DNA of 64,000 bases from Pseudomonas sp. SDI (GCF_003105155.1 NZ_QETK01000002.1:62001-126000), one strand, 5' to 3'. Shown: positions 38,511 to 49,836, counted from the first letter of the stretch. Notes: generated from the letters alone by a model not told the origin. Made by a program: numbers and translations.

Positions 38511-40382
38511 TCAGTAACGAGTGATATCCGCCTTCGCTTCCAACTGCTTGCGGTACGCCGCGAAGTCCTGCTGGCCAGCACGCGAAGCGAGGAAGCGACG
38601 GTAGGCCGCCTTCTCTTCGTCGCTGGCCGCAGCGCCTTCGTTGACGCCGTTCAGGCGCAGAACAACAACGCTACCGTCGGCCAGGGTCACACTGCCGTAG
38701 GTCGGCTTGTCCTTGGCCTCAGGCTTACTCATGCGGAACAACGCCTGCAGGGCCGCCGGATCGATACCTTCCTGATTGCGGGTGACCGCTTCCTGGACAT
38801 GCCAGCTCTGACCTTCCTGGCTTGCCGCCAGGGCAATCTTGCCATCGCGCAGGCCGGCAATCAGCGCTTCGCCCTTGGCTTTAGCCGTCGCCGTGGCTTG
38901 TTCCTTGGCCAGGTGCTTACGGATGCTGTCGGCGACCACGTCCAGACCCAGTTGCTCCGGCTTGCGGTGCTCCTTGGCGCGGATGACCACGACAGTTTCC
39001 GGATCCAGCTCGATCGCGGTGCTGTTGGAGCCCTCTTCCAGCACTTCGGTGCTGAAGGCGGCCTGCACCACGGCACGGTTGGCCGCTACACCGTCGCCAC
39101 CTTCACGACCGAACGGTTCAGAGGTGTGCACCTTCAGACCCAGTTCCTGGGCCGGCTGGGCCAGGTCGGACGCTTCGAATGAGGAATCTTCCAGTTGCTT
39201 GGTCGCTTCGACGAAACGCTGCTCGACCTGCTGGGTTTTCAACTCACGGGTCAGCTTGTCTTTCAGGCTGGCGAAGCTCGGCACTTCAGGCGCCTGCACG
39301 TCCAGCAACTTGATCAGGTGATAGCCGTAGTCGGTACGTACCGGCGCGGAAACCTGGCCCTTGTTCAGCGCGTACAGCGCCTCTTCGAAGGTCGGATCGT
39401 AGACGCCCTGTCCGGCAAAGCCGAGGTCACCGCCGTTGTTGGCCGAACCTGGGTCCTGGGAGAACGCCTTGGCCAGTGCGGCGAAGTCTTCACCCTTGGC
39501 CAGACGCTGCTGGATCTCGTCGATGCGGGCCTTGGCCTGCGCGTCGTCCTGCTTGTCGTTGACCTCGATGAGGATGTGCGCTGCATGACGCTGCTCGGCC
39601 AGGTTGGCGATTTCTTTCTGGTACAGGGCCTGCAGCTCCTCGTCGCTGACCTTGACCTGATCGAAGAACGCCGACTTCTTCAGCTCGAGGTAGTCGATGA
39701 CCACCTGATCCGGGCTCATGAATTCCTTGGCGTGCGCGTCGTAATGCGCCTTGACCTCTTCGTCGGTGACCTTGACCGCGGCCGGATCGGCCTTGAAGGT
39801 CAGCGAGGCAAAATCGCGGGTCTGCTTCTCCAGGCGGGCGAAGGCCTCAACCTGCGAGTCGGTAACAAAACCACTGCCGGCCAGGCCCGCACGCAGTTGG
39901 CCGATGAGCATTTCCTCGGCGAGCATGTCACGGAACTGCAGACGACCGTAACCCAACTGACGGATCACCTGGTCGAAGCGCTCAGGGCTGAACTTGCCGT
40001 CTACCTGGAATTCAGGCGTCTGCAGGATCACCTGGTCGAGGGCCGCTTCGGAGAAGGAGAACTTGGCATCTTGCGCACCCTGCAACAGCAGTTTGCGGTC
40101 GATCAGCCCCTTGAGTGCGGCTTCGCGCAGCATTTTTTCGTCAAGCAGCGCAGGGTCGAAATCCTTGCCCAGTTGCTGCATCAGCTGCCGACGTTGCATG
40201 TCGACTGCCTGGCTCAGCTCGTTCTGGCTGATGGTGTCGCCATTGACCTTGGCGGCATCCTGGCGATGGGTAGTAGCCTGAAAGATAGCGTCGAAGCCTG
40301 TCAGCGCCATCAGCGCGACGATGACACCGATGATGGTCTTGGCAATCCAACCTTGTGAATTGTCCCGGATATTTTGAAGCAT
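38511..40382 (-). CDS. ppiD: Periplasmic folding chaperone / peptidyl-prolyl isomerase PpiD
   Basis: 623-aa inner-membrane-anchored SurA-like chaperone for outer-membrane proteins. A short cytoplasmic N-terminus (MLQNIRDNSQGWIAK) is followed by one transmembrane helix (TIIGVIVALMALTGFDAIF), a SurA-N-like region, a parvulin domain around residues 260-360 (AAHILIEV, GGDLGFAGQGVYDPTFEEAL, VRTDYGYHLIKL) and a C-terminal region. It is the last gene of the tig-clpP-clpX-lon-hupB-ppiD series. Confidence 0.95.
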   Translation of the reverse strand: MLQNIRDNSQGWIAKTIIGVIVALMALTGFDAIFQATTHRQDAAKVNGDTISQNELSQAVDMQRRQLMQQLGKDFDPALLDEKMLREAALKGLIDRKLLLQGAQDAKFSFSEAALDQVILQTPEFQVDGKFSPERFDQVIRQLGYGRLQFRDMLAEEMLIGQLRAGLAGSGFVTDSQVEAFARLEKQTRDFASLTFKADPAAVKVTDEEVKAHYDAHAKEFMSPDQVVIDYLELKKSAFFDQVKVSDEELQALYQKEIANLAEQRHAAHILIEVNDKQDDAQAKARIDEIQQRLAKGEDFAALAKAFSQDPGSANNGGDLGFAGQGVYDPTFEEALYALNKGQVSAPVRTDYGYHLIKLLDVQAPEVPSFASLKDKLTRELKTQQVEQRFVEATKQLEDSSFEASDLAQPAQELGLKVHTSEPFGREGGDGVAANRAVVQAAFSTEVLEEGSNSTAIELDPETVVVIRAKEHRKPEQLGLDVVADSIRKHLAKEQATATAKAKGEALIAGLRDGKIALAASQEGQSWHVQEAVTRNQEGIDPAALQALFRMSKPEAKDKPTYGSVTLADGSVVVLRLNGVNEGAAASDEEKAAYRRFLASRAGQQDFAAYRKQLEAKADITRY

Positions 40383-40448
40383 GCTTCCCCCAGAAACGGC
40401 TGCACAAATGCAACAACCGCGGAGCGTGGGTAGAGTCCTGATAGAAGA

Positions 40449-40472
40449 AAGGCGCATCCGAGGATGCGCCTT
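40449..40472 (-). terminator. Terminator between hupB and ppiD
   Basis: AAGGCGCATCC and GGATGCGCCTT (40449-40459 and 40462-40472) with a 2-base gap form a perfect stem; on the minus strand it is followed by TTCTTCT. It fits the end of the hupB transcript. Confidence 0.7.
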
Positions 40473-40573
40473 CTCGTAACGTGCGTGGCAGACGGCATCG
40501 TTTGCGAAGCCCCTGCACTACGCTGTCGAGCCGGTAAACCTGGCTCGTAAGGCCGAAGCCCGAAAGAGACGAC

Positions 40574-40846
40574 TTAGTTGACGGCTTCTTTCAGTGCCTT
40601 GCCAGCCTTGAAGCCTGGCTTCTTGGCAGCAGGGATTTCCAGGGTCTTGCCGGTTTGCGGGTTGCGGCCGGTGCGAGCTGGACGATCGGTAACGGAGAAA
40701 GTGCCGAAGCCAACCAGTACCACGGAGTCACCGGCCTTCAGGGCGCCAGTGACGGATTCGATGACTGCATCCAGCGCGCGGCCGGCAACAGCTTTCGGGA
40801 TATCAGCAGAAGCGGCGATAGCGTCAATCAGTTCCGACTTGTTCAC
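40574..40846 (-). CDS. hupB: DNA-binding protein HU-beta
   Basis: 90-aa nucleoid protein ([20 protein letters not shown] start; [20 protein letters not shown] with the beta-arm tip [21 protein letters not shown] end). The start codon is GTG with GGGGA eight bases upstream. A consensus sigma70 promoter lies 93-122 bases upstream. It sits between lon and ppiD, as usual in gammaproteobacteria. Confidence 0.98.
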   Translation of the reverse strand: MNKSELIDAIAASADIPKAVAGRALDAVIESVTGALKAGDSVVLVGFGTFSVTDRPARTGRNPQTGKTLEIPAAKKPGFKAGKALKEAVN

Positions 40847-40938
40847 TCTAAGTCCCCTTATATCTCTATTGAGTTTGTTTCTAAGTATGTAATAAAAGCG
40901 AAGCTGGCGCTGGGTGGCCTATTGACACTTAATGCCGC

Positions 40939-40968
40939 TTTATAACAAGGGCCTGAAAATACTGTCAA
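40939..40968 (-). promoter_or_regulatory. Sigma70 promoter of hupB
   Basis: On the minus strand, TTGACA (40963-40968), 18-base spacer, TATAAA (40939-40944): one of the best promoter matches in the window. It lies between the lon stop and hupB, allowing hupB expression independent of lon. Confidence 0.75.
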
Positions 40969-40992
40969 GGAAGCCCCCCAGCCAAATGCGTA

Positions 40993-43392
40993 CTAATGCG
41001 TGCTGATTCTTTCCTTGGAATCACCGTCGCGCTTTTCATCCTTGGCGACAATCTCCGGAGCCACATCTGGCAAGGGCTCCGGGGCGTATTGCAGCGCAAT
41101 TTGGAGGACTTCGTCAATCCATTTAACAGGTTTAATCTGCAGATCCTGCTTAATATTGTCCGGAATTTCTTTCAGATCCCGCACATTCTCTTCTGGAATG
41201 ATCACAGTCTTGATCCCACCACGGTGTGCTGCCAGCAGTTTCTCTTTCAAACCGCCAATCGCCAGCACCTGACCACGCAGGGTAATCTCACCGGTCATCG
41301 CCACATCGGCACGCACCGGGATCTGGGTCAACGCCGAAACCAACGCCGTGCACATGCCGATACCGGCACTTGGGCCATCCTTCGGCGTCGCCCCTTCCGG
41401 CATGTGGATGTGTGTGTCGCGCTTCTCGTGGAAGTCGAGCGGAATCCCGAGGCTGCGGGCACGGCTACGCACTACGGTCTGCGCGGCAGTGATCGACTCG
41501 ACCATCACATCGCCCAGCGAGCCGGTCTTGATCAACTGGCCTTTGCCAGGGATCACTGCCGCTTCGATGGTCAGCAGCTCGCCACCCACCTGGGTCCACG
41601 CCAGGCCGGTGACCTGACCGATCTGGTCTTGCTGCTCGGCCAGGCCGTAGCGGAATTTACGCACGCCCAGGAAGTGTTCGAGCTGTTCGCCGCCAACCTT
41701 CACCGGCGCCTGCTGCTTAAGCCCGGCATGCTCCTTGACCACCTTGCGGCAGACCTTGGCAATTTGCCGCTCAAGGCTACGCACACCGGCTTCGCGGGTG
41801 TAGTAACGGATGATGTCGCGGATCGCCGAGGTGTCGATTTCCAGCTCGCCTTTCTTCAGGCCATTGGCCTTGATCTGCTTGGGCGAGAGGTACTTGACCG
41901 CAATGTTGATCTTCTCGTCCTCGGTGTAACCCGGCAGGCGGATCACTTCCATCCGGTCCAGCAGGGCTGGCGGGATATTCATCGAGTTGGAGGTGCAAAG
42001 GAACATCACGTCCGACAGGTCGTAATCGACCTCCAGGTAGTGATCGTTGAAGTTGTGGTTCTGCTCGGGATCGAGCACTTCCAGCAATGCCGATGCCGGG
42101 TCGCCACGCATGTCGCTGCCCATCTTGTCGATTTCATCGAGCAGGAACAGTGGGTTGCGTACACCCACCTTGGTCATTTTCTGAATCAGACGACCAGGCA
42201 TAGAACCGATATAGGTACGCCGGTGACCGCGAATCTCGGCTTCATCACGCACGCCACCCAGGGCCATACGCACGAACTTGCGGTTGGTGGCGCTGGCAAT
42301 CGACTCGGCCAGCGAGGTTTTACCCACGCCAGGCGGACCGACCAGGCAGAGTACCGGGCCACGAATTTTCTTCACACGCTTTTGTACGGCGAGGTACTCA
42401 AGGATGCGCTCCTTGACCTCTTCCAGGCCGTAATGATCGGCGTCGAGGATTTCCTCGGCCTTGGCCAGGTCCAGACGCACCTTGCTCTGCGCCTTCCACG
42501 GCACCTGAACCAACCAGTCCAGGTAGGAGCGCACTACGGTGGCTTCGGCCGACATCGGCGACATCTGCTTGAGCTTGTTCAGCTCGGCGGTAGCCTTGGC
42601 GAAGGCGTCTTTCGGCAGGCCGGCAGCATCGAGGCGCTTTTTCAGCTCTTCGACTTCGTTATGGCCTTCGTCGCTGTCGCCGAGCTCTTTCTGAATAGCC
42701 TTCATCTGCTCATTCAGGTAGTACTCGCGCTGACTGCGCTCCATCTGCTTCTTGACCCGACCACGAATACGCTTCTCGACCTGCAACAGGTCGATTTCGG
42801 CATCCAGCAGCGCCAGCACGTGTTCGACACGGGCACTGAGGTCGAGGATTTCGAGGATTTCCTGCTTCTGTTCGATCTTCAGCGCCATGTGTGCAGCCAT
42901 GGTGTCGACCAGGCGGCCCGGCTCATCGATGCTGTTCAGCGACGACAGGACTTCAGCCGGGACTTTTTTGCCCAGCTGCACATATTGCTCGAATTGGGAC
43001 AGCAGGCTGCGCACGAACACTTCGGATTCGCGGTCAGCGGTATCGGCTTCTTCGATCAGCACGACATCGGCACGAATGTGCCCGTCAACTTCGACAAAGC
43101 GCTCGACCGAACCACGCTGCTCACCCTCGACCAGCACCTTGACGGTGCCATCGGGCAGCTTGAGCAGTTGCAGTACGGTAGCGATGGTGCCTACGCGATA
43201 CAGGGCATCTTCACCTGGATCATCATCGGCGGGATTCTTTTGAGCCAGCAGGAGGATCTGCTTCTCGCCGGTCATCGCGGCCTCAAGGGCTTCGATAGAC
43301 TTCTCACGTCCCACGAACAGCGGGATAACCATGTGCGGGTAAACGACGACGTCGCGCAATGGCAAAAGAGGCAAGTCGAGGGTTGTCTTCAT
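40993..43392 (-). CDS. lon: ATP-dependent protease Lon
   Basis: 799-aa cytoplasmic AAA+ serine protease: N-terminal LON substrate domain ([20 protein letters not shown]), AAA module with Walker [10 protein letters not shown] and Walker [10 protein letters not shown], and a C-terminal protease domain with the catalytic Ser in [12 protein letters not shown] and the Lys in [14 protein letters not shown]. The C-terminal tail is short. It lies downstream of clpX and is preceded by a heat-shock-like promoter. Confidence 0.98.
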   Translation of the reverse strand: MKTTLDLPLLPLRDVVVYPHMVIPLFVGREKSIEALEAAMTGEKQILLLAQKNPADDDPGEDALYRVGTIATVLQLLKLPDGTVKVLVEGEQRGSVERFVEVDGHIRADVVLIEEADTADRESEVFVRSLLSQFEQYVQLGKKVPAEVLSSLNSIDEPGRLVDTMAAHMALKIEQKQEILEILDLSARVEHVLALLDAEIDLLQVEKRIRGRVKKQMERSQREYYLNEQMKAIQKELGDSDEGHNEVEELKKRLDAAGLPKDAFAKATAELNKLKQMSPMSAEATVVRSYLDWLVQVPWKAQSKVRLDLAKAEEILDADHYGLEEVKERILEYLAVQKRVKKIRGPVLCLVGPPGVGKTSLAESIASATNRKFVRMALGGVRDEAEIRGHRRTYIGSMPGRLIQKMTKVGVRNPLFLLDEIDKMGSDMRGDPASALLEVLDPEQNHNFNDHYLEVDYDLSDVMFLCTSNSMNIPPALLDRMEVIRLPGYTEDEKINIAVKYLSPKQIKANGLKKGELEIDTSAIRDIIRYYTREAGVRSLERQIAKVCRKVVKEHAGLKQQAPVKVGGEQLEHFLGVRKFRYGLAEQQDQIGQVTGLAWTQVGGELLTIEAAVIPGKGQLIKTGSLGDVMVESITAAQTVVRSRARSLGIPLDFHEKRDTHIHMPEGATPKDGPSAGIGMCTALVSALTQIPVRADVAMTGEITLRGQVLAIGGLKEKLLAAHRGGIKTVIIPEENVRDLKEIPDNIKQDLQIKPVKWIDEVLQIALQYAPEPLPDVAPEIVAKDEKRDGDSKERISTH

Positions 43393-43452
43393 GATTTCGC
43401 CTCTACAGCGGCCTTATGGCCGTAAACCGATGGAAATTTGAGCGTGGAGTTA

Positions 43453-43481
43453 ATGTGGGGGCAGCCCCATAAAAAAACAAG
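43453..43481 (-). promoter_or_regulatory. Candidate sigma32 (heat-shock) promoter of lon
   Basis: On the minus strand, CTTGTTT, 14-base spacer, CCCCACAT, against the sigma32 consensus CTTGAAA-N13-CCCCATNT. It lies about 60 bases upstream of the lon ATG, after the clpX terminator. The -10 part is good and the -35 has three mismatches at its end. Confidence 0.45.
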
Positions 43482-43498
43482 CGCTACGACAGGAAAAG

Positions 43499-43528
43499 CA
43501 AAGGGGCCCGTAGGCCCCTTGCGTTTTT
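43499..43528 (-). terminator. Terminator of clpX
   Basis: AAGGGGCC (43501-43508), loop of four, GGCCCCTT (43513-43520). On the minus strand the stem is followed by TGCTTTT. It lies about 22 bases past the clpX stop and is partly bidirectional (GCGTTTTT on the plus side). Confidence 0.8.
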
Positions 43529-43542
43529 ACCGTCATCCCGAC

Positions 43543-44826
43543 TCAGGCGTCAGGTGCAGCCTTGGCTTGTGGCTCGCTGTTTTCGTAAATCAACAGCGGC
43601 TGCGACGTGCCTTCGATGACGCTCTCGTCGATTACCACCTTGCTGACATCCTTCTGCGAAGGAATCTCGTACATGGTGTCGAGCAGGATGCCTTCGAGGA
43701 TCGAACGCAGGCCACGCGCACCGGTTTTGCGCTCCAGGGCCTTGCGGGCCACGGATTTCAGCGCGTCGGTGCGGAACTCTAGGTCCACGCCTTCCATTTC
43801 GAACAGCTTGCCGTACTGCTTGGTCAAGGCGTTCTTCGGCTCGGTCAGAATCTGCATCAAAGCAGCTTCGTCCAGCTCGTCGAGGGTAGCCAGAACCGGC
43901 AGACGACCAACGAATTCCGGGATCAGGCCGAACTTGACCAGATCGTCCGGTTCGACTTCACGCAGCGATTCGCCAACCTTCTTGCCTTCCTGCTTGCTGC
44001 GAACTTCGGCGCTGAAGCCGATGCCGCCGCGGGTAGAACGGTTCTGAATGACCTTTTCCAGGCCAGAGAACGCACCACCGCAGATAAACAGGATATTGCG
44101 CGTATCGACCTGCAGGAACTCCTGCTGCGGATGCTTGCGGCCACCTTGCGGCGGAACCGAGGCAACCGTGCCTTCGATCAGCTTGAGCAGTGCCTGCTGT
44201 ACGCCTTCACCGGACACATCGCGAGTGATCGACGGGTTGTCCGACTTACGCGAGATCTTGTCGATTTCATCGATGTAGACAATGCCCATCTGGGCCTTTT
44301 CCACGTCGTAGTCGCACTTTTGCAGCAGTTTCTGAATGATGTTCTCAACGTCTTCACCGACGTAGCCTGCTTCGGTCAGCGTGGTGGCATCGGCGATGGT
44401 GAACGGTACATTCAGCAGACGCGCCAGGGTTTCGGCAAGCAGGGTTTTACCCGAGCCCGTCGGACCGATCAGCAGGATATTACTCTTGCCGAGTTCGACG
44501 TCGTCGTTTTTCTTGTCGCGTTGGTTCAGGCGCTTGTAGTGGTTGTACACCGCTACGGCCAGGACCTTTTTCGCACGCTCCTGACCAATGACGTACTGGT
44601 CCAGGATGGCGCTGATTTCTTTCGGCGAAGGCAATTTATGCGCGCTGCTTTCGGCCTGGGCTTCCTGCACCTCCTCACGGATGATGTCATTGCACAGGTC
44701 GACGCACTCGTCGCAGATAAAGACCGAGGGGCCGGCAATCAACTTGCGCACTTCATGCTGGCTTTTGCCGCAGAAGGAGCAATAGAGCAATTTGCCGTTG
44801 TCCTCGCCGTTACGGGTGTCAGTCAT
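43543..44826 (-). CDS. clpX: ATP-dependent Clp protease ATPase subunit ClpX
   Basis: 427-aa AAA+ unfoldase. An N-terminal zinc-binding domain ([23 protein letters not shown]) precedes Walker [13 protein letters not shown], pore loop AGYVGEDVE, Walker [10 protein letters not shown], and the ClpP-docking IGF-type loop region [12 protein letters not shown] 44826 is chosen over an upstream frame opening because [10 protein letters not shown] is the family start. It is downstream of clpP. Confidence 0.98.
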   Translation of the reverse strand: MTDTRNGEDNGKLLYCSFCGKSQHEVRKLIAGPSVFICDECVDLCNDIIREEVQEAQAESSAHKLPSPKEISAILDQYVIGQERAKKVLAVAVYNHYKRLNQRDKKNDDVELGKSNILLIGPTGSGKTLLAETLARLLNVPFTIADATTLTEAGYVGEDVENIIQKLLQKCDYDVEKAQMGIVYIDEIDKISRKSDNPSITRDVSGEGVQQALLKLIEGTVASVPPQGGRKHPQQEFLQVDTRNILFICGGAFSGLEKVIQNRSTRGGIGFSAEVRSKQEGKKVGESLREVEPDDLVKFGLIPEFVGRLPVLATLDELDEAALMQILTEPKNALTKQYGKLFEMEGVDLEFRTDALKSVARKALERKTGARGLRSILEGILLDTMYEIPSQKDVSKVVIDESVIEGTSQPLLIYENSEPQAKAAPDA

Positions 44827-44931
44827 TCGATCGATCCAATCCGGTAGGCTTGCAACACAAGATGAAGGCAAATGCGGGCTTTTTCAAGTCCGCAGGTGGC
44901 GGGAACGCCCCGCCCTCTGCTTTTGCGTCAC

Positions 44932-45573
44932 TCAAGCAGTCATCTGACGCTTGTCGTAAACCGAGTCGATCAGGCCGTACTCGGCCGCGCGCTGGGCGCT
45001 CATGAAGTTGTCGCGGTTGGTGTCATGCTCGATGGTCTCCAGATCCTTGCCGGTGTGGTAGGCCAGCAGCTTGTTCAGACGCGAACGGATATCCAGGATT
45101 TCCTTGGCATGGATCTCGATGTCCGAGGCCTGCCCCTGGAAGCCGCCCAGCGGCTGGTGAATCATCACCCGCGAGTTCGGAAGGCAGTGACGCTTGCCCT
45201 TCGCACCAGCGGCGAGCAGGAACGCGCCCATGCTGCAGGCCTGGCCGATGCAGATGGTGGACACGTCCGGCTTGATGAACTGCATGGTGTCGTAGATCGA
45301 CATACCGGCAGTGACCGAGCCACCTGGGGAGTTGATGTAGAGATGGATGTCCTTGTCCGGGTTTTCCGCTTCAAGGAACAGCAATTGCGCTGCTACCAGG
45401 TTGGCCATGTAATCCTCTACCGGGCCAATCAGGAAGATCACACGCTCCTTAAGCAGGCGCGAGTAGATGTCGTAGGCGCGTTCGCCACGAGCAGATTGCT
45501 CGATAACCATCGGGACCAGGCCGCCAGCGGCTTGGATGTCAGAGCTCTGCTGATAATAAGAATTGCGGGACAT
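44932..45573 (-). CDS. clpP: ATP-dependent Clp protease proteolytic subunit ClpP
   Basis: 213-aa serine peptidase that forms a double heptamer under ClpX/ClpA. The catalytic triad is visible: Ser in GQACSMGAF, His in [12 protein letters not shown], Asp in HDTNRDNFM; also [21 protein letters not shown] 45573 ([17 protein letters not shown]) is the family start; an in-frame ATG at 45600 would add nine residues and cannot be excluded. It lies between tig and clpX. Confidence 0.97.
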   Translation of the reverse strand: MSRNSYYQQSSDIQAAGGLVPMVIEQSARGERAYDIYSRLLKERVIFLIGPVEDYMANLVAAQLLFLEAENPDKDIHLYINSPGGSVTAGMSIYDTMQFIKPDVSTICIGQACSMGAFLLAAGAKGKRHCLPNSRVMIHQPLGGFQGQASDIEIHAKEILDIRSRLNKLLAYHTGKDLETIEHDTNRDNFMSAQRAAEYGLIDSVYDKRQMTA

Positions 45574-45613
45574 GTCCTGCACTCGCTCCCAAATAGTCAT
45601 AGTCTTGAATACG

Positions 45614-45641
45614 CACAAGCCAGCTCGAAGGCTGGCTTGTG
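45614..45641 (-). terminator. Hairpin between tig and clpP
   Basis: CACAAGCCAGC and GCTGGCTTGTG (45614-45624 and 45631-45641) around a 6-base loop: a perfect 11-bp stem 25 bases after the tig stop. There is no T-run on the minus side, so it may reduce read-through or be an RNA processing site rather than a full terminator. Confidence 0.55.
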
Positions 45642-45665
45642 GTGTTTTCCTACGAGAGAAGGAAA

Positions 45666-46976
45666 TCAGTCAGCGGCAGGTGCCTGAACTGGCTTGACAG
45701 CTTCTTCGTACGAGACCGATTTGTCGGTCACAGTCGCTTTCTGCAGAACAGTATCCACAACTTGTTCTTCCAGCACAACCGAACGCACTTCGTTCAGTTG
45801 CTGGTCGTTCTTGTAGTACCAGGCAACGACTTGCTCAGGCTCTTGGTAAGCCGAGGCCATTTCCTGGATCATTTCGCGAACGCGGGCTTCGTCTGGCTTC
45901 AGCTCGTTGGCCTTGACCACTTCAGCGACGATCAGACCCAGCACAACACGGCGCTTGGCTTGCTCTTCGAACAGCTCGGCCGGCAGTTGCTCAGGCTTGA
46001 TGTTGCCACCGAACTGCTGAACGGCTTGAACGCGCAGGCGGTTCACTTCGTTTTCCAGCAGGGCTTTCGGCACTTCGATCGGGTTGGCAGCCAGCAGGCC
46101 GTCCATTACCTGGTTCTTCACCTTGGTTTTGATCGCCTGGCGCAGTTCACGCTCCATGTTCTTGCGAACTTCGGTGCGGAAACCTTCCAGGGTCGCTTCC
46201 TTGATACCGAACTGGCCGAAGAAGGCTTCGTTCAGCTCAGGCAGCTTAGGCTCGGAAACGCTGTTGACCTTGACGGTGAACTCAGCAGTTTTACCCGCCA
46301 GGTCCAGGTTCTGATAGTCCTCAGGGAAGGACAGGTTCAGCACGCGCTCTTCGCCAGCCTTGGCGCCCACCAGGCCTTCTTCGAAGCCAGGGATCATGCG
46401 GCCGGAACCCAGTACCAGCTGAGTACCCTGGGCGGAACCGCCAGCGAATGCTTCGCCATCGATCTTGCCAACGAAATCGATGTTCAGCTGGTCTTCGTTC
46501 TGGGCGGCACGGTCAGTGGCTTCGAAACGAACGTTCTGCTTGCGCAGCACTTCCAGCATGTTGTCCAGGTCGGCATCAGCGACGTCGGCGCTCAGGCGCT
46601 CAACGTTGATCGACTCGAAACCGGCAACGGTGAACTCAGGGAACACTTCGAAGGTGGCGACGAACTCCAGAGCACCACCTTTTTCGAACGACTTAGGCTC
46701 GACCGATGGCGCGCCAGCCGGGTTCAGCTTCTGCTCAACCACAGCTTCATAGAAGGAAGCCTGAACCAGGTCACCGAAGGCTTCCTGGCGGGCAGCGTCT
46801 TCGTAACGCTGACGGATCACGCTCATCGGCACTTTGCCAGGACGGAAGCCTGGAACCTTGGCGCGACGGGCAGTCTGCTGCAGACGCTTGTTGACTTCGG
46901 TCTCGACGCGCTCAGCCGGAACGGCGATGGTCATGCGGCGCTCGAGAGCGGAAGTATTTTCAACAGAAACTTGCAT
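45666..46976 (-). CDS. tig: Trigger factor (ribosome-associated chaperone)
   Basis: 436-aa chaperone with peptidyl-prolyl isomerase activity. The N-terminal ribosome-binding domain has the signature [20 protein letters not shown]; the FKBP-like domain follows ([40 protein letters not shown]); the helical C-terminal domain ends [12 protein letters not shown] 46976 ([15 protein letters not shown]) is the family start. It is the first gene of the tig-clpP-clpX series. Confidence 0.98.
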   Translation of the reverse strand: MQVSVENTSALERRMTIAVPAERVETEVNKRLQQTARRAKVPGFRPGKVPMSVIRQRYEDAARQEAFGDLVQASFYEAVVEQKLNPAGAPSVEPKSFEKGGALEFVATFEVFPEFTVAGFESINVERLSADVADADLDNMLEVLRKQNVRFEATDRAAQNEDQLNIDFVGKIDGEAFAGGSAQGTQLVLGSGRMIPGFEEGLVGAKAGEERVLNLSFPEDYQNLDLAGKTAEFTVKVNSVSEPKLPELNEAFFGQFGIKEATLEGFRTEVRKNMERELRQAIKTKVKNQVMDGLLAANPIEVPKALLENEVNRLRVQAVQQFGGNIKPEQLPAELFEEQAKRRVVLGLIVAEVVKANELKPDEARVREMIQEMASAYQEPEQVVAWYYKNDQQLNEVRSVVLEEQVVDTVLQKATVTDKSVSYEEAVKPVQAPAAD

Positions 46977-47099
46977 GGATATTCCTCGTTGCACAGACGT
47001 TAGCCGGCGATACCCGACTCCAGAATCAAGGGCAAGCATTCTAGTGGCTCAAACACCAGAAGTCACCCCGTTCAATTCACAGGAAAAGGCCACCGGCAC

Positions 47100-47127
47100 A
47101 TTAGAATTTCGAACAATTGCCGGACAA
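47100..47127 (-). promoter_or_regulatory. Possible sigma70 promoter of tig
   Basis: On the minus strand, TTGTCC (47122-47127), 16-base spacer, TCTAAT (47100-47105), about 125 bases upstream of tig. Moderate match only. Confidence 0.35.
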
Positions 47128-47239
47128 CCGCTCAATAGGGCTGCAGCACGCATAATTCAAGGCGTTGCAGGCCTGACCAACGGACGCGGCAACTTCCCGA
47201 GCAGGCTGCCAACAGCAACACTCCACTACCGTTCGCGCC

Positions 47240-47545
47240 TTACGGCGCAGACTCGTCGATTTCGTTGAACTCGCAGTATTCCTGCCAGCTCAGGCCCAGC
47301 GTTTCGGCCACCTCGCGGTGAACCTCCAGGCGCAACACATGCAGCTCCTGCGGCGATTCGGCGATCAGTTGCAGCGTCAGCTCCCAGGGCTGCAGCCCCT
47401 GCTCCTGCGCAGCATCCTCGAACGCCCACTGGATCTGCTGCGCCTGTTCACGCGCGTCCAGGCCGGCAATCTCTTCGAGCATTTGCGGATGAGCCTGGGC
47501 AAAACGCTCCAGCGCGACGGCCTGACGGGATTCTTTAGCAATCAT
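47240..47545 (-). CDS. Small hypothetical protein (DUF6388-like)
   Basis: 101-aa soluble, acidic, mostly helical protein (MIAKESRQAVALERFAQAHP start; LGLSWQEYCEFNEIDE end). The ending resembles the DUF6388 family of pseudomonads as I recall it, without known function. It lies alone upstream of tig on the same strand and is divergent from the SLC13 gene. Confidence 0.7.
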   Translation of the reverse strand: MIAKESRQAVALERFAQAHPQMLEEIAGLDAREQAQQIQWAFEDAAQEQGLQPWELTLQLIAESPQELHVLRLEVHREVAETLGLSWQEYCEFNEIDESAP

Positions 47546-47705
47546 GAATTTCTACCTACTGGCGCTCTGCGCCCTATCAACCGCCTGAAATTTATCAGCT
47601 TTTAAGCACTTGTCACCCCCCGCAGACGAGCAGCACTGCACGCCGATCAATATAAAACAGGAAATTTTCTGACAGACTCAACGCCTCATCTGATGGAAGT
47701 TGCGT

Positions 47706-49535
47706 ATGAACCACGAGTTGCTCTGGGTTTTGGCCCTGCTTTTTACCGCCGTCACCCTGTTTGTGGTCAACCGCCCGCGCATGGACGTGGTCGCCCTATT
47801 GGTCATCATCGCCCTGCCCTTGTCCGGCATTCTCACGGTGCAGGAGGCCCTGGCCGGCTTCAGCGACCCCAACGTGGTGCTGATTGCCACCCTGTTCGTG
47901 ATCGGCGACGGGCTGGTACGCACCGGCATCGCCTACCGGATCGGCGAATGGATGTCGACCCGCGCCGGCAATAGCGAAGCGCGCCTGCTGGTGCTGCTGA
48001 TGGTCTCGGTGGCCGGGCTCGGCTCGGTGATGAGCTCCACCGGGGTGGTCGCCATCTTTATCCCAGTGGTGCTGAGCATTGCCGCGCGCATGAAGGTTTC
48101 ACCCAGCCGACTGATGATGCCGCTGAGCTTCGCCGGCCTGATCAGCGGCATGCTCAGCCTGGTGGCGACGCCGCCCAACGTAGTGGTGCACAGCGAGCTG
48201 GTTCGGCATGGCGACGCCGGCTTCAGCTTCTTCAGCTTTACCCCCTTCGGCCTGGTGATCCTGGCACTCGGCGTCCTTTACATGCTCGCCACCCGCAGTT
48301 GGCTCAGCGTCGAGGTGCGCAAGGATGGCAGCACGGAAACCCGACGCACCTTGCTCGACCTGATCCGCGACTACAAACTGGCCGGTCGCGAGCGACGCCT
48401 GCGGGTTCGCCGAGGGTCGCCACTGATCAACCACAGCCTCAGCGAACTCAAGCTGCGCACGCTGCACGGCGCCAACGTGGTCGGCATCGAGCGCCAGCAC
48501 AAGTTCAGCACCCGGGTACTCAGCCCGGACGCCAGCACCACCATTCACGAAGGCGACGTACTGCTGCTCGACCTGTTCGCCGCCAAGGACAACCTGCGCA
48601 GCCTGTGCCAGACCATGCACCTGGAACCCCTGCACTTCAAAGCGCAGTACTTCATCGACCAGTCGCGGGAAGTCGGCATGGCCGAGATCTCCCTGCCGCC
48701 GGGATCGCAACTGATCGGCAAGAGCCTCCTCGAACTGACCTTCCGCAGCCGCTGGGGACTGAATGTACTGGGTTTGCGCCGCGACCAGACGGCCATCGAC
48801 GAACAACTGGTGGAAGAAAAGCTGAAAATGGGCGACACCTTGCTGGTGATCGGCACCTGGAAGGCCATTCGCCAGCTCCAGACACAACCGCGAGACTTCC
48901 TCGTGCTCAGCCTACCGGCCGAAGTCGATAACGTCGCCCCGGCACTGAATCAAGCGCCCTATGCCCTGATCAGCCTGGCGGTAATGGTCGGCCTGATGAT
49001 CAGCGGCATCGTGCCCAACGTGATCGCGGCGCTGATCGGCTGCCTGCTGATGGGCGCTGGCCGCTGCATCGACATGGACAGCGCCTACAAGGCGATCCAC
49101 TGGCAAAGCCTGATCCTGATCGTTGGCATGCTGCCGTTCGCCCTCGCCTTGCAGAAAACGGGGGGCATCGGCCTGGCGGTGCACGGCCTGGTGCAGGTAC
49201 TCGGCGATGCCGGGCCCTACGTGATTCTGGCCAGCCTGTTTGCCATCACCGCGGTGATCGGGCTGTTCGTCTCCAACACGGCCACGGCGGTCTTGATGGC
49301 GCCGGTAGCCATTACCACGGCCCAGCAACTGGGCGCCTCGCCTTACCCGTTCGCCATGATCGTGGCGCTGGCCGCCTCGGCCGCGTTCATGACGCCAGTG
49401 TCTTCACCGGTCAACACCCTGGTACTCGGGCCCGGACAGTATCGTTTTGGCGATTTCGTGAAGGTCGGCGTGCCGTTCACGCTGCTGGTGATGATTGTCA
49501 GCGTGATCATGGTGCCATGGATCTTTCCGCTGTAG
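47706..49535 (+). CDS. SLC13/DASS-family transporter with two TrkA-C (RCK_C) domains
   Basis: 609-aa inner-membrane protein: an N-terminal block of hydrophobic helices ([38 protein letters not shown]), a cytoplasmic insert of about 200 residues with two TrkA-C-like units ([36 protein letters not shown]), then a second membrane block with the [20 protein letters not shown] signature. The substrate may be a dicarboxylate, sulfate or other anion; the insert suggests ligand gating. ATG 47706 has GGAAG six bases upstream. Confidence 0.9.
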   Translation: MNHELLWVLALLFTAVTLFVVNRPRMDVVALLVIIALPLSGILTVQEALAGFSDPNVVLIATLFVIGDGLVRTGIAYRIGEWMSTRAGNSEARLLVLLMVSVAGLGSVMSSTGVVAIFIPVVLSIAARMKVSPSRLMMPLSFAGLISGMLSLVATPPNVVVHSELVRHGDAGFSFFSFTPFGLVILALGVLYMLATRSWLSVEVRKDGSTETRRTLLDLIRDYKLAGRERRLRVRRGSPLINHSLSELKLRTLHGANVVGIERQHKFSTRVLSPDASTTIHEGDVLLLDLFAAKDNLRSLCQTMHLEPLHFKAQYFIDQSREVGMAEISLPPGSQLIGKSLLELTFRSRWGLNVLGLRRDQTAIDEQLVEEKLKMGDTLLVIGTWKAIRQLQTQPRDFLVLSLPAEVDNVAPALNQAPYALISLAVMVGLMISGIVPNVIAALIGCLLMGAGRCIDMDSAYKAIHWQSLILIVGMLPFALALQKTGGIGLAVHGLVQVLGDAGPYVILASLFAITAVIGLFVSNTATAVLMAPVAITTAQQLGASPYPFAMIVALAASAAFMTPVSSPVNTLVLGPGQYRFGDFVKVGVPFTLLVMIVSVIMVPWIFPL

Positions 49536-49549
49536 CCGGCACAGAAACG

Positions 49550-49574
49550 AAAAAAGCCGCACAAGGCGGCTTTT
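49550..49574 (-). terminator. Terminator of the tRNA operon (bidirectional)
   Basis: AAAAGCCGC (49552-49560), 5-base loop, GCGGCTTTT (49566-49574). On the minus strand six Ts follow; it lies about 45 bases after the last tRNA and also after the SLC13 stop on the plus strand. Confidence 0.85.
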
Positions 49575-49618
49575 GTCGAGGCTTTCAGCGCTTCAGCGAA
49601 GCGCAATGAAAGCAGAGA

Positions 49619-49703
49619 TGGTGCGGACGAAGAGACTCGAACTCTTACAGCTTGCGCCGCTGGAACCTAAATCCAGTGTGTCTACCAATTTCACCACGTC
49701 CGC
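49619..49703 (-). tRNA. tRNA-Leu (anticodon TAG), copy 2
   Basis: 85 nt including encoded CCA. The acceptor arm is GCGGACG/CGTCCGC with A73; the anticodon arm CTGGA-TTTAGGT-TCCAG has anticodon TAG; a long variable arm typical of class II tRNA-Leu and the TTCGAGT T-loop are present. It is identical in the parts compared to the copy at 49885. Confidence 0.97.
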
Positions 49704-49759
49704 AGGAAACGCTTAAAACAAAGGCGCCAGATTACACAATCATGGCGCCTTCGAAAATA

Positions 49760-49836
49760 TGGGGTGGACGATGGGAATCGAACCCACGACAACCGGAATC
49801 ACAATCCGGCGCTCTACCAACTGAGCTACGCCCACC
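49760..49836 (-). tRNA. tRNA-His (anticodon GTG), copy 2
   Basis: 77 nt with the histidine-specific extra G-1 paired to C73 and encoded CCA. The acceptor arm is GTGGGCG/CGTCCAC, and the anticodon arm CCGGA-TTGTGAT-TCCGG has GTG. Confidence 0.97.

Noticed and set aside
40996..43425. An 809-codon open frame antisense to lon
   Set aside because: Same explanation; it covers almost exactly the lon gene in reverse and has no recognisable protein features.
44861..44888. CTTGAAA upstream of clpX as a sigma32 promoter
   Set aside because: The -35 box is perfect, but the element 13 bases on (CCTTCATC) matches the -10 consensus poorly, and shifting the spacing does not help.
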